From: FEN-1297 sp963834015
GTDB lineage: Bacteria > Bacteroidota > Ignavibacteria > Ignavibacteriales > Ignavibacteriaceae
Direction of reading: 5' to 3'
Assembly (NCBI GenBank): GCA_963834015.1
Contig: CAWIAG010000003.1
Location: 62,001-126,000 of the forward strand
Length of the DNA stretch: 64,000 nucleotides
Shown here: positions 26,678-36,658 of the stretch, one piece after another
Numbering within the stretch: position 1 is the first letter of the stretch
Layout: the number at the start of each line of letters is the position of its first letter
The notes under the pieces: model-generated
Databases searched by the model: none
Told to the model about the DNA's origin: nothing
Seen by the model: the letters and a program-made list of their open reading frames with translations, nothing else
Made by a program: the position numbers and the translations under genes

Positions 26678-29600
26678 ATGAAAAAATATAATAAATTCAT
26701 TTGGATAATTGTGTTTTTGACTGCTCAATGTATCCTCTTTGGTCAGGAAATTAAACCACAAAAACCTGAACGCACGGAGCGTATGGCAGGTTATAATAGA
26801 ACCATTGTCTTAACTGATGAGTCTGTTCCGAATTCCTGCTTGATGGCTTATTTTCAAAATGGTGTTAGATATACTGATGTTAATTATCTTGTAAAACTGC
26901 TTCCCGGTATAAAAACAGAAGGGGATATAGTAATGCCTTCCAAAGCCACGGATATTTCTGTGGAAGATTTTCCGGGTGGTGTGGTTGCAAAGTTCAAATT
27001 AAAAAATATTCATATAGAAACTAAAATCAGGCCATTATTTGTCGGCAGAGGTTCGGAATATTGGGATGGGGCTGCACTTTATGAAATAAAAACCGACCCG
27101 GTTACACCATTAATTTTGCAAATCGGAAGCGGTAAAAAACTTTCTTTACTGCCGCGTACTGATTTAATACCGGGGAAAGACCGTGAAGACCTGCGTGAGG
27201 ATACTTGCGCATCACTAAATGGTTTCCGTGCTATTGATGAAAATTCTATTTTATTCAAAAGCGGAGAAGAAAAATTTTCCGTTATAATTAAAAGTACCGA
27301 TCACATCGAAGTTGATTCGATAACATCAGAGCATCAGAAAGTTAAAATTAGTTTCCAGTCAGGTTCGGGCAATGTACTTATAGCATTTTCAAGCAACGAG
27401 GAGAGAGCAATTGAGATAAGTAAAATAGATGCGGATACATCAAAAATTCAGGTAGACAGATATTACACCAGGCTTCTTCAATCGGCATGTGCTGAAACGC
27501 CAGATAAAAATATGAATGCTGCATTTCAGTCGGCAATATATAATCTTGAATATGCGTGGCTGGAACCTTTAGGTTGGAGTGAATGCTTACATCATTGGTA
27601 TGCACTTTTCCAACAACAGGTAAGTGCTGGTGCTGAGTGGATAGGACAATCAGATAGATCGAAGGTCTCTATTTTGGAACAGGCCCATCACCTGATAGAT
27701 GGTGGAAATATCCCTCAATTTATGCCCGATAAAATTATTAAACGGGATTTCGGAGGATCTAATCAATACTGGGCATGGCAGGTAAGACACTATTTAAAAT
27801 TTTCAGGAGATAAAGTTTTTGCAAAAGAGATAATACCTTATTTAGATAGTGTTATCACTCAATCACTTAAAGATTTTGATAAAGACGGTAACCTGCTTTC
27901 AGGATGGGGGCTGCAAATAGGTAACCAGGAAGATTTTGTTGGCAACCCCGGCGATGGGACAAATCCTACAATCGAACTAATTAATATGTTTCGTACACGT
28001 TCCGAATTAGCAGGCTGCATTGGTGATAAGAACGAGGCTGAACTATGGCAACAGAAGGCTGATCAAGTTGTGCAAAAGTTACATGATAAATTATGGCTGA
28101 CTGATCTTGGAAGATTTGCATATTACAGCGATCCTACCGGAAACATTCGGCTTGATGGTCAATATGAAACATTTCTTTATCCAATTATTTGGGATATTGT
28201 TGATCCGTTAGATCAATATACGGGAGTTCGTCATTTACTTGACCGGTTAACTTGTGAGAACGGATCAATTTTTTGTTCTAATAATTTTTCGTGGCATGCA
28301 ATAGGAACATGGGGTATGCAGAATGGTGAAGCTCAGCAGCCATGGGCGGCATGGGCATTTTCAAAATTTGGCTTAAATAATATAACCTGGCTTCCGTTAA
28401 AGGCTATGGCCGACTGGGCTATGGATATAAATCATAGAGGAGCCTGGCCGGAAATTTCAAAAGAACCGTTGCCTGCATATTTTACTCCTCCATGCGGATT
28501 ATATCTGGCTACCGTAGTGGAAGCATTATTCGGTCTAAAATTAAACGTTCCTGAAAATTATCTGGAAATATCTCCATCTTTCCCCGATTCCTGGCCAAAT
28601 GCCAAATTGACTTTACCGGAATTTAAAGTTGAATATCTTCGCAAAGGGAATAGACTTTCATACACGATTGAATCATCCCGGATATTGGAGAAAAAAATAA
28701 GATGGATTTTGCCTCCTGCTAAGATAACACGGTGCCTGGTAAACGGTAAAAAAGCAGTCTTTAAAATTGAACCGGGTATTGATAATATGAAACTTTGCAT
28801 TGATGGTATACTAAGTCAAAAAGCAAAAATTGAAATTGATATTTTACCTGTCAATTTTGATATTACTTATCCTGCTAATATTGTTGAAGGGGATTCGTTC
28901 CGATTAAAAGTAAAAGGAATAAAGATCGACCGGGTCGATGATAGATGTAAAGTCCTTCGTTCATGGAGCTATGATGGCAGTCCTAATTCAATGACTGCCA
29001 CAATAAATACAGGGCTGCTGAAACCTTATAAGAAATTCGGACAATTGGGGCAATTAAATTTTTCTCGAAGGACATTCTTTATACATGGAAGTTTATCTAA
29101 GGATCTCGATTTATGGTTCCCGATTGATTTAACAATTCTGCCGGACTATGAAGCCGCAGAATATCATGAAATTCAAAGAAGCGGGAATGAATTCTCTGTT
29201 AATTTTCACATTCGGAACAACACGGATAACCTGTTAAAGGATACTGCTAAATTACAAGTTAACAATAATGAGATTCCCTTCGAAGTTAATATTTCACCGC
29301 GTTCTGAAATTGTGACCGATATAATAATCCCTCCGGAAATCGTAAAAAACCTGTCTTCCGGTGATAATGACGCAACTCTTGTATTATCCGGAAATTATTC
29401 TATTCCTGTAACAATAACATCACGGGATAATAATGTAAAACCAATGGTTCAATTACCTCTTCCTCAAAACGATTTATTTCCTGATACTTTATGGAATGAA
29501 ATAAGAATAATGCAGGGATTCCCTCATATATTCTTTATGTTTACTAATTATGGCTGGCCCAAGCCAATGGTTTCGCTGGAGGATGTTTCTGAAATTCCCG

Positions 29601-30154
29601 TTCCTGAAATACCGGGACTTACATTTAGAATTCCTCATCGTAAATTTATACCTGTCTCTCACAGGTCGGGAAAAGTATCATACAAATTGAATATTCCTCC
29701 CGGAAAATATTCAAAATTATTTCTTTTGGTAATACCGTTTGTTGATAATCATGACATATATTCGGAAGTTGGAAGAGTAAGTGTATATTCGAAAGACAGG
29801 ATCGTTTATAACAGAACATTATGTTATCCCGGAGATGTTGATTATTGGGTCCCTAATGTTCATCCAATGGCATTTGCCACTTTTAGGGAACCGCGGCCAA
29901 ATCGTTTTGAACTGGTACCACTATTAAAGACAAATCAATTTGATTGGACGGAAGGTAAACCACCTGCTTTTCCCGAACCCAAATATTGGTCAACAAGTAT
30001 ACCGGTTGTTACCAAATCCTGTTTAATGGATGTAATAGAAATTGATTTGAGTTGCCCGACGGAATTGGATTACCTGGTTTTTGAGTTTATAGGAGCCTAC
30101 CCGGCATTTGGAATTGTAGCGGCGACTGCTCAGATGGCTGAGAATAAAAAATAA
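26678..30154 (+). CDS. Large secreted multi-domain (alpha/alpha)6 protein, family unassigned
   Basis: The 1158-residue protein has a signal peptide (ending CILFGQ). Residues ~25-270 look like a beta-sandwich. Residues ~290-640 have the glucoamylase/debranching-like helical barrel pattern (GWSECLHHWYALFQQQVSAGAEWIG, LLSGWGLQIGNQEDFVGNPGDGTNP, GTWGMQNGEAQQPWAAWAFS). A C-terminal sandwich of rhamnosidase or trehalase style follows (YLEISPSFPDSWPNAKL). The last ~400 residues contain at least two more beta-rich domains with no family I recognise. It is probably an exo-acting glycosidase on the methylated or rhamnosylated glycan, but no direct evidence fixes the substrate. It follows the corrinoid methyltransferase operon by 158 bases. 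Confidence 0.58.
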   Translation: MKKYNKFIWIIVFLTAQCILFGQEIKPQKPERTERMAGYNRTIVLTDESVPNSCLMAYFQNGVRYTDVNYLVKLLPGIKTEGDIVMPSKATDISVEDFPGGVVAKFKLKNIHIETKIRPLFVGRGSEYWDGAALYEIKTDPVTPLILQIGSGKKLSLLPRTDLIPGKDREDLREDTCASLNGFRAIDENSILFKSGEEKFSVIIKSTDHIEVDSITSEHQKVKISFQSGSGNVLIAFSSNEERAIEISKIDADTSKIQVDRYYTRLLQSACAETPDKNMNAAFQSAIYNLEYAWLEPLGWSECLHHWYALFQQQVSAGAEWIGQSDRSKVSILEQAHHLIDGGNIPQFMPDKIIKRDFGGSNQYWAWQVRHYLKFSGDKVFAKEIIPYLDSVITQSLKDFDKDGNLLSGWGLQIGNQEDFVGNPGDGTNPTIELINMFRTRSELAGCIGDKNEAELWQQKADQVVQKLHDKLWLTDLGRFAYYSDPTGNIRLDGQYETFLYPIIWDIVDPLDQYTGVRHLLDRLTCENGSIFCSNNFSWHAIGTWGMQNGEAQQPWAAWAFSKFGLNNITWLPLKAMADWAMDINHRGAWPEISKEPLPAYFTPPCGLYLATVVEALFGLKLNVPENYLEISPSFPDSWPNAKLTLPEFKVEYLRKGNRLSYTIESSRILEKKIRWILPPAKITRCLVNGKKAVFKIEPGIDNMKLCIDGILSQKAKIEIDILPVNFDITYPANIVEGDSFRLKVKGIKIDRVDDRCKVLRSWSYDGSPNSMTATINTGLLKPYKKFGQLGQLNFSRRTFFIHGSLSKDLDLWFPIDLTILPDYEAAEYHEIQRSGNEFSVNFHIRNNTDNLLKDTAKLQVNNNEIPFEVNISPRSEIVTDIIIPPEIVKNLSSGDNDATLVLSGNYSIPVTITSRDNNVKPMVQLPLPQNDLFPDTLWNEIRIMQGFPHIFFMFTNYGWPKPMVSLEDVSEIPVPEIPGLTFRIPHRKFIPVSHRSGKVSYKLNIPPGKYSKLFLLVIPFVDNHDIYSEVGRVSVYSKDRIVYNRTLCYPGDVDYWVPNVHPMAFATFREPRPNRFELVPLLKTNQFDWTEGKPPAFPEPKYWSTSIPVVTKSCLMDVIEIDLSCPTELDYLVFEFIGAYPAFGIVAATAQMAENKK

Positions 30155-30297
30155 TATTCATATCAACTCTAATGAGGCTTTTATATAGACTCAATTTCTC
30201 TCGGGTCCAAACATCTTAATTACTGAAATAAAGTTAGTTCCGGATTCAATACTTCAAATTTGTATCTGTAATATTTTAATTTATAGGAGAATTTATT

Positions 30298-32175
30298 GTG
30301 AGAATGAAAATCTTAAAACAATTCAGATTATACTTTGTGTTTTTAATTTTACCCTTTATTATAAGAGCTCAAACATGGGATATAAAAAGTGATTATTGGT
30401 CCGCAACAGATGCATTAGGAAGAAAAACACCAACCGAAAGTGAAGTAGGAAATGTAAAAAATGATAAATATGTCGGGATATTTTATTGGACATGGCATTC
30501 TGATAACAATGCTGACTTTTCGCCCGTCATGAATGTTTCTCAGATTATTAAGGCATTTCCAAATGCTGCTACAACTTTAAATGACCCTGCGTGGAAAGGT
30601 TTCTTTAATGGAGGAGTTTTCTGGTGGGATGAACCATTATTTGGTTATTATCGTACAACAGATGATTGGGTTTTACGCAAACATGCACAAATGCTGGCTA
30701 ACGCCGGCATTGATGTAGTCTTTTTTGACTGCACAAATGGAAATATAACCTGGAAATCTTCATACAAAGAATTATTAAAAGTATGGGAGCAGGCAAGAAT
30801 TGATGGAGTTAAAGCTCCACAGGTTGTGTTTATACTTAATTTCGGACCAACAAAGGAGTCTAAGGAGGAAATAGTTGAACTTTATAAGGATTTATATAAG
30901 CCCGGACTATACAAAGATTTGTGGTTTTTGTGGGAAGGTAAGCCCTTGATCATGGCTTATCCGGAAATGCTTAATATAGAAAATAAAAATGCCGGTTTAA
31001 CTTTTCCCGGCAGTGACAGCGTTCTAATGAAAGAAATAAAAAATTTTTTCACATTCCGTCCCGGTCAACCGGATTATGTAACTGGTCCATCACGAAATGA
31101 TCAATGGGGGTGGCTGGAAAATTATCCTCAACATGGCTATGGTAAGAAAAATGACGGTAAGTTTGAGCAGGTAACTGTAGGTGTTTCTCAAAATGCATGT
31201 GATGCTACAAATGGCCATTGCTGCGCATTTAATCAACCTACATCATATGGGCGAAGTTATACAAAAGCAAATGGGCAGAGTACAAGTTCAGATTCATATT
31301 TTTATGGCCTTAATTTTCAAGAACAATGGAACAGAGCATTTGAAATAAATCCTGACCTTGTTTTTGTTACCGGCTGGAACGAATGGGTAGCCGGACGATG
31401 GGATACTAAATCCTGGCCAAATCCATATGCACCTTTTTCTTTTGTGGATGAATATAACTCTGAAAAAAGCAGAGATATAGAACCTGTAAAATCATGGGGA
31501 GATAAAGGAGATGCATATTATATCCAGTTAGTTAATAACGTCCGTAAATTTAAAGGTATGCAATCACAGGAATCTATATCGACTCCCAAAACAATTGAAA
31601 TTGGAAAATTTGATGGCTGGCTTGATGTAAAGCCTGAATTCCTTGATTATAAAGGTGACACCATGTGGCGAAATGCAAAGGGGCAGGGCGATAGTATCGT
31701 TTATATTAATAATACAGGCCGAAATGATATTGTGTTAGCAAAAGTAGCTCGGGATTCAGATTATGTTTATTTCTATGTCGAAACTGCAGATAATTTAACA
31801 TCACAAACTGATCCCAAATGGATGCGTTTATTTATAGATATAGACCGGGACAAAACAACGGGCTGGCAAGGGTATGATTATGTTATAAATCGTGTAAGTC
31901 CGGGAAATTCAGCCGTTATTGAAAAAAGTAAACATAATTCATGGGATTGGGAAAAGATAGGCGAAGTGGAATTTGCGGTAAAGGGTAAAGTATTAGAAAT
32001 GAAAGTGAAACGTTCTATACTCAATGTCAAAAATAAGAGTTTAAATTTTGAATTCAAGTGGAGTGATAATATGCAGGAGGATGGAAACATTATGGATTTT
32101 TATGTTAACGGCGATGCGGCCCCGGACGGCAGGTTTAATTATGTGTATTCAGAGTTAGATAATAATTATAAGTAA
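30298..32175 (+). CDS. Secreted GH71/99-like protein with CBM9-like domain, paralogue of 13661
   Basis: The protein is 625 residues long. A GTG start at 30298 lies seven bases after an AGGAGA ribosome site; an ATG two codons later is less well spaced. The signal peptide ends FIIRAQ. The barrel mirrors the paralogue at 13661: SDYWSATDALGRKTPTESE, YVGIFYWTWHSD, MLANAGIDVVFFDCTN, FVTGWNEWVAGRW. The C-terminal CBM9/DOMON-like sandwich repeats SDYVYFYVETADN and LFIDIDRDKTTGW. Differences in the loops suggest that the two copies have different specificities. It sits between the 1158-residue enzyme and the GH43-like genes. Confidence 0.7.
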   Translation: MRMKILKQFRLYFVFLILPFIIRAQTWDIKSDYWSATDALGRKTPTESEVGNVKNDKYVGIFYWTWHSDNNADFSPVMNVSQIIKAFPNAATTLNDPAWKGFFNGGVFWWDEPLFGYYRTTDDWVLRKHAQMLANAGIDVVFFDCTNGNITWKSSYKELLKVWEQARIDGVKAPQVVFILNFGPTKESKEEIVELYKDLYKPGLYKDLWFLWEGKPLIMAYPEMLNIENKNAGLTFPGSDSVLMKEIKNFFTFRPGQPDYVTGPSRNDQWGWLENYPQHGYGKKNDGKFEQVTVGVSQNACDATNGHCCAFNQPTSYGRSYTKANGQSTSSDSYFYGLNFQEQWNRAFEINPDLVFVTGWNEWVAGRWDTKSWPNPYAPFSFVDEYNSEKSRDIEPVKSWGDKGDAYYIQLVNNVRKFKGMQSQESISTPKTIEIGKFDGWLDVKPEFLDYKGDTMWRNAKGQGDSIVYINNTGRNDIVLAKVARDSDYVYFYVETADNLTSQTDPKWMRLFIDIDRDKTTGWQGYDYVINRVSPGNSAVIEKSKHNSWDWEKIGEVEFAVKGKVLEMKVKRSILNVKNKSLNFEFKWSDNMQEDGNIMDFYVNGDAAPDGRFNYVYSELDNNYK

Positions 32176-32364
32176 GTAAATTTATTACAACTTTACGGAT
32201 ATTCAGGGGGAATTAAAAATCTGGTATTACAAGGGCATGAAAGTTTATAATTACTTAACGATAAATGTAAAATAGGGCTTTGTGCTTGCATCTAAATAAT
32301 TGTCAGACGTATAAGTTAAATAGATTTATATGAGAAAGATATATCCCCGTAAGGAGAAATTAGA

Positions 32365-33603
32365 ATGTTAAGAAGCAACATAATCTTCAGCATCATTTGT
32401 ATTATTAGTATACTTAATATACAAGGTGTTGCTCACATGACCGGCGATGATACCATGGATATTCAATTACTTAGCCATATTTCTATACTTCGTAATGATT
32501 TAGCTCAAATACGTCACAAACGATTTGAATATCTGACACTTGCAAACGAGGATAAAGTTTCAGGAATAATAGAAGAACTTTTTAACCGCGCTGAGCAAAA
32601 AGTACTTAATACGCTTCCGGCAGGAAAGTTTGGATGGAGCTGGTCCGGTTTTGATACACCAAAAGACATGGTTGCGCAAGCAGAAGATTTTCTTAAAATA
32701 TTATCTTTAGGGAAAGATCCTTTTGAAGGAAAGTTTGCCGAACCCGGAGGATATACCGTTGATCATGCTTTAATAGAAAAGGATGGCATTTATCATCTTT
32801 TTTACATTCGGGGATGTGCCGTAACTAACTGGCCGGAATACCCGTTATTTAATTTCGGTCATGCAACCAGCAAGGATTTAATTAACTGGCATATAGAAAA
32901 ACCTGTTCTCCAATGTCCGGAATCAGCAGTTGATGAGTACCAGGTTTGGGCGCCATATATTTTAAAATATAAAAATCAATTTTGGATGTTTTATGCAGGT
33001 GTGAATAATAATGTTTGTCAGTCAATATGTCTTGCAACTTCAAAAGACCTGTATCATTGGCAGAGATATGATAAAAACCCTGTGGTTACAACCGGATCCT
33101 GGGGTTTATGGGACAAGAAGCAATGGTCAGATTGCCGCGATCCAATGGTATTACAGGACGGCAATACATTCTATTGTTACTATGCTGCGGGAAGAACTAA
33201 TCCTGAAACGCAAAAGCATGAATATTGTTTGGGCGTTTCCAGTTCTAAAAATTTAATAGCCTGGAAAGATGAAGGCTTTATTCGCTTAGAACAAAGCCTT
33301 GATACTCCTCCTGAATCTCCATTTGCGGTAAAACATAATGGGAAATATTATATATTTTATACTAATTATAAATTTGGCACCTCCTATATAAAAAGCAATA
33401 ATCCTTTAAAAAACTGGCGTGAACTGCCGGTTGATAAAATGAGTGTTTTACCGGGAGTATCTGCATCGGAAATTCTTGAATCCAAAGGTAAATGGTATAT
33501 CTCATTAATATCACATATTAAAAACGGACTTCATTTTTTTGAAATCCGTAAACTTATCTGGAATGCCGACGGTACTGTTTCAGTAAAACCTTTAAATGAT
33601 TAG
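32365..33603 (+). CDS. Secreted GH43/GH32-clan five-bladed propeller glycosidase
   Basis: This 412-residue protein follows an AAGGAGAAATTAG ribosome site and has an N-terminal hydrophobic signal. Residues ~30-110 are helical. The five-bladed propeller then begins. VDHALIEKDGIYHLFYI could hold the catalytic Asp, QVWAPYILKYKNQFWMFYAG is a second blade, CRDPMVLQDGNTFYCYYA carries the RDP motif of GH32/GH43 transition-state binding, and PPESPFAVKHNGKYYIFYT could supply the acid Glu. All the hallmarks of an active clan member are present, but the sugar (arabinose, xylose, galactose, fructose) is not evident. Confidence 0.72.
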   Translation: MLRSNIIFSIICIISILNIQGVAHMTGDDTMDIQLLSHISILRNDLAQIRHKRFEYLTLANEDKVSGIIEELFNRAEQKVLNTLPAGKFGWSWSGFDTPKDMVAQAEDFLKILSLGKDPFEGKFAEPGGYTVDHALIEKDGIYHLFYIRGCAVTNWPEYPLFNFGHATSKDLINWHIEKPVLQCPESAVDEYQVWAPYILKYKNQFWMFYAGVNNNVCQSICLATSKDLYHWQRYDKNPVVTTGSWGLWDKKQWSDCRDPMVLQDGNTFYCYYAAGRTNPETQKHEYCLGVSSSKNLIAWKDEGFIRLEQSLDTPPESPFAVKHNGKYYIFYTNYKFGTSYIKSNNPLKNWRELPVDKMSVLPGVSASEILESKGKWYISLISHIKNGLHFFEIRKLIWNADGTVSVKPLND

Positions 33604-33700
33604 CGACTGCCTACATGTAACGAGAACGGATTATTTTACCCTTGATTCAGATACTACAATTGAAATAATTAAGTAAATATTTTTATAATAATAGGTAGAT

Positions 33701-35476
33701 ATGAAAATTAGAATGTTTCTAAATATATTTTTTTTCTTTATAGCTGTTTGTTTCGTTAATAATTATGCTAATGAAATAATTTTCAGCCAGCGTTTTACTG
33801 CTGATCCGGCGCCGCTGGTTTATAAGGGAAGAGTATATGTTTATTGTTCACACGACAAAAATGATCAGCATGATTGGAATATGGTTGATTATACATGCCT
33901 TTCATCGGATGATATGATAAATTGGACGGATCATGGAGAAGTATTTGATGTGAGAAGTACAAAATGGCATTCTGATGCCTGGGCATGTCAGGTCGTTGAA
34001 AGAAATGATATTTTTTATTTATACTGGTCCTGTCCGGGTAAGGGCATAGGCGTTGCCGTAAGTTCAAAGCCGGAAGGTCCATTTAGGGAAGCCCGTCCTG
34101 ATCCCTTAATCACCCTGGATGGTATAGATCCTACCATATTAATTGACGACGATGGGCAGGCCTATATATATTGGCCGGGACCGCATATATATAAATTGAG
34201 TAAAGATATGATTCATATTGAAGGTGAAGAAATAAACGTGAATATTGATGATCAGCATGAAGCTTCTTATATAACCCATATAAATGGCAAATATCAATAT
34301 TCATATATGAGTTTTCAATCATGGGAAGAATGGGGAGAAAAAGGAAAATTATCGGATTTTAGTGAAAGATATGTTATAGGCGATTCTCCAACCGGCCCTT
34401 TCAGAGATCCGAAAGGAACAAGAGAAAGCAGAACAATGTTATGGCCTGTGTACGGCGGAGGTAATACACAGCCGGGAGTTTTTTGTTTTAATGGAAAATA
34501 TTATTCATTCTATCATAGCAATAAACTGGCAATTCTACATAATGAGGAGTTATGCTGCCAGCGGAATATAGGGCTGGACAGGTTGTATGTTAATAGCGAC
34601 GGTACTTATAAAATGCAAACTATTACAGAGGATGGGCTGCGACAGCTAAAATATGTTAATCCTTATAAAAGAAATGAAGCAGAAGCAATGGCCGGTGAGG
34701 AAGGAATTAATACAGAACCTTGTAGCGATAAAGGCGGGGGTAGGGATGTTTATTTAATTAATTCTGATGACTGGATTCGCATAGCCGGAGTGGATTTTGG
34801 ATTGGGTGGTAAAGAATTTGAAGCAAGAATTTGTGCTGATTCAGCCGGAGGAAAGATTGAAATCAGACTTGATAAAGCAGATGGCCCTGTTAAAGCAGCT
34901 ATCGACGTTCCCAATACCGGGGGATTTCAAACCTGGAGAACAATAAAAAAGAAAATAAACGGTATTTCAGGCATTCATGATTTATTTTTTCGTTTTGAAG
35001 GAAAAAATTTCCATTTTAATTGGTGGTCTTTCTCTGGTGGTAAAATTTCGGGTGCCATACCTCCTCCGGTTGTGAAGTCAATAACAATTTGGTCTAAAGC
35101 TGACAATAAATATTTATCTGCAGATAATAATTTCACTTTAAGCGAAGATACCAGCAGCATTTTATCAGATAAAAATAAATTTATATTATATGATAATGAA
35201 GATGGTACCTATTCGCTAATGTCATCAGCTACTAAAAAATATCTTAGTTATGGAAATAATCAAATAATATCGGTTGATAAAGATAGCGCTTCGGGGGACG
35301 CTGAAAAGTTAGGACTTTATTATGTAAACGGTTATTACTGTATCTGCTCAGCCGTTAACCAAAAATATATCAAGGTACCTCTGCATTCCGGAAAACCAAT
35401 ATTGGCAGATTTGGAAAAGCCTTGGGAAAAAGAATACAGGGATGTTTCCAGATTCAAAATAGAATATATAAAATAA
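33701..35476 (+). CDS. Secreted GH43 glycosidase with CBM6 and fascin-like C-terminal domains
   Basis: The 591-residue protein has a signal peptide (to about residue 25). The GH43 propeller covers about 27-320. FTADPAPLVYKGRVYVYCSHD supplies the probable base Asp, DGIDPTILIDDDGQAYIYW the pKa-modulating Asp, and DDQHEASYITHINGKYQYSY the probable acid Glu. The jelly-roll at about 325-450 (EAEAM ... GIHDLFFRFEGKNFHFNWWSF) matches CBM6. The last ~130 residues have fascin/beta-trefoil repeats (IWSKADNKYLSADNN, ATKKYLSYGNNQ, VNQKYIKVPL). GH43 members are mostly xylosidases, arabinofuranosidases or exo-galactosidases. It is the last glycosidase before the microcompartment operon. Confidence 0.8.
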   Translation: MKIRMFLNIFFFFIAVCFVNNYANEIIFSQRFTADPAPLVYKGRVYVYCSHDKNDQHDWNMVDYTCLSSDDMINWTDHGEVFDVRSTKWHSDAWACQVVERNDIFYLYWSCPGKGIGVAVSSKPEGPFREARPDPLITLDGIDPTILIDDDGQAYIYWPGPHIYKLSKDMIHIEGEEINVNIDDQHEASYITHINGKYQYSYMSFQSWEEWGEKGKLSDFSERYVIGDSPTGPFRDPKGTRESRTMLWPVYGGGNTQPGVFCFNGKYYSFYHSNKLAILHNEELCCQRNIGLDRLYVNSDGTYKMQTITEDGLRQLKYVNPYKRNEAEAMAGEEGINTEPCSDKGGGRDVYLINSDDWIRIAGVDFGLGGKEFEARICADSAGGKIEIRLDKADGPVKAAIDVPNTGGFQTWRTIKKKINGISGIHDLFFRFEGKNFHFNWWSFSGGKISGAIPPPVVKSITIWSKADNKYLSADNNFTLSEDTSSILSDKNKFILYDNEDGTYSLMSSATKKYLSYGNNQIISVDKDSASGDAEKLGLYYVNGYYCICSAVNQKYIKVPLHSGKPILADLEKPWEKEYRDVSRFKIEYIK

Positions 35477-35843
35477 TTTTGACCGGATTATAAAAATAAT
35501 AGCTTACCCTTACTAATTTATAACTACAATTTAACTTTCAAATTGGTTGATAAATAGAAAAAAATATTTATTAAACTAGTATTTATTATATCAAAATCTT
35601 TTGTAAATTTACTTAATCGATTTCGAAATGCATTAAGATTTTTTATTCTTAATTGTATTGTTGAGGCTCGTGGAAATTATTTTAAGCATTTCAACATTGA
35701 TAAGGTGTTCACTGGTCACATTAAAATGATTAAAAAACGAAAGAAAATAAGTAACTAAAAAAATATCGTAAATATTCGAAAATATATTGCAAGTAAACGA
35801 AAAAATATATAGTTTTAAATATACTAATCAGATATTGTTATTT
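35477..35843 (+). promoter_or_regulatory. Control region of the microcompartment operon with CGAAA repeats
   Basis: This is the leader of the DeoR gene and the microcompartment operon. CGAAA words on the + strand occur at 35624-35628, 35738-35742, 35777-35781 and 35798-35802, plus CGTAA at 35767-35771. The last three are spaced 10 and 21 bases apart, close to one and two helical turns. Direct CGAAA-like repeats are known operators of several DeoR-family repressors, so this may be the self-regulating operator of the gene at 35844. The -35 and -10 boxes could not be fixed. Confidence 0.4.
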
Positions 35844-36626
35844 ATGAGTTATTTAATTCAATACAGACAACAGAAAATTCTTGAATTTTTAGCAGGAAAA
35901 GAGCATGTGTCGGTTTCTGAATTGAGTAAAATACTTGAAGTATCTGAAGTGACAGTAAGAACTGATTTAAATAGTTTAGTTAAACTTGGAAAAATCGGAA
36001 GATTACATGGTGGAGCATATCTAATTGAAGAAAGATTAAAACAAGAATATACATTCCAGACAAGGAAAAGTCTTAATTTATCCGAGAAGCAAAAGATAGG
36101 GGCGGTAGCCTCAACTTTTGTGAATTCTTCCGATTGCATTCTGCTGGATTCCAGTTCGACGGTATTAGCTTTGGCGCATATTATTAAGAAGAAAAATGAA
36201 TTAAAAGATATTACTGTTATTCCAACAGGTATCTGGACGGCAATAGAATTAATGGGCTGCAGCAATATAAACGTTCTGCTTCCGGGAGGGTATTTAAGAC
36301 ATACCACCGGTTCAATAACAGGCCTCCCAACGAGTAATTTTTTAAGCGATTTATTGATTCAAAAGGCCTTTCTCGGAGCATGGGGCATTTCATATGGAGA
36401 GGGTTTAACAGATACACATTTATTGGAAATAGAATTAAAAAAATTTATTATATCAAGATCACGCGAAGTTATTGTTCTTGTTGATGGAAGCAAATTCAGG
36501 CAAATTGGTTTGTCATCTTATGCCAATATAAATCAAATCTCTAAAATAATAACTGATGCTTCTGCTCCTATGGAAGAAATAGAAAAATTTCGAAATGCAG
36601 GAGTCGAAGTCTTAATTGCGAATTGA
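35844..36626 (+). CDS. DeoR-family transcriptional regulator of the microcompartment operon
   Basis: I choose the ATG at 35844, giving MSYLIQYRQQKILEFL, the normal DeoR start (260 residues); a TTG at 35787 would add 19 unusual residues over the CGAAA repeats. The N-terminal winged helix-turn-helix reads VSVSELSKILEVSEVTVRTDLNSL then GKIGRLHGGAY, the family signature. The C-terminal DeoRC sensor domain (about 75-240) has the phosphosugar-type pocket IGAVASTFVNSSDCILLDSSSTV and VLVDGSKFRQIG. DeoR proteins usually bind phosphorylated sugars, so rhamnulose-1-phosphate or fuculose-1-phosphate is a plausible signal. Its position as the first gene of the operon supports local control. Confidence 0.85.
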   Translation: MSYLIQYRQQKILEFLAGKEHVSVSELSKILEVSEVTVRTDLNSLVKLGKIGRLHGGAYLIEERLKQEYTFQTRKSLNLSEKQKIGAVASTFVNSSDCILLDSSSTVLALAHIIKKKNELKDITVIPTGIWTAIELMGCSNINVLLPGGYLRHTTGSITGLPTSNFLSDLLIQKAFLGAWGISYGEGLTDTHLLEIELKKFIISRSREVIVLVDGSKFRQIGLSSYANINQISKIITDASAPMEEIEKFRNAGVEVLIAN

Positions 36627-36658
36627 TAATGAAACCATAAAGTCAGGAGATTAATTTT

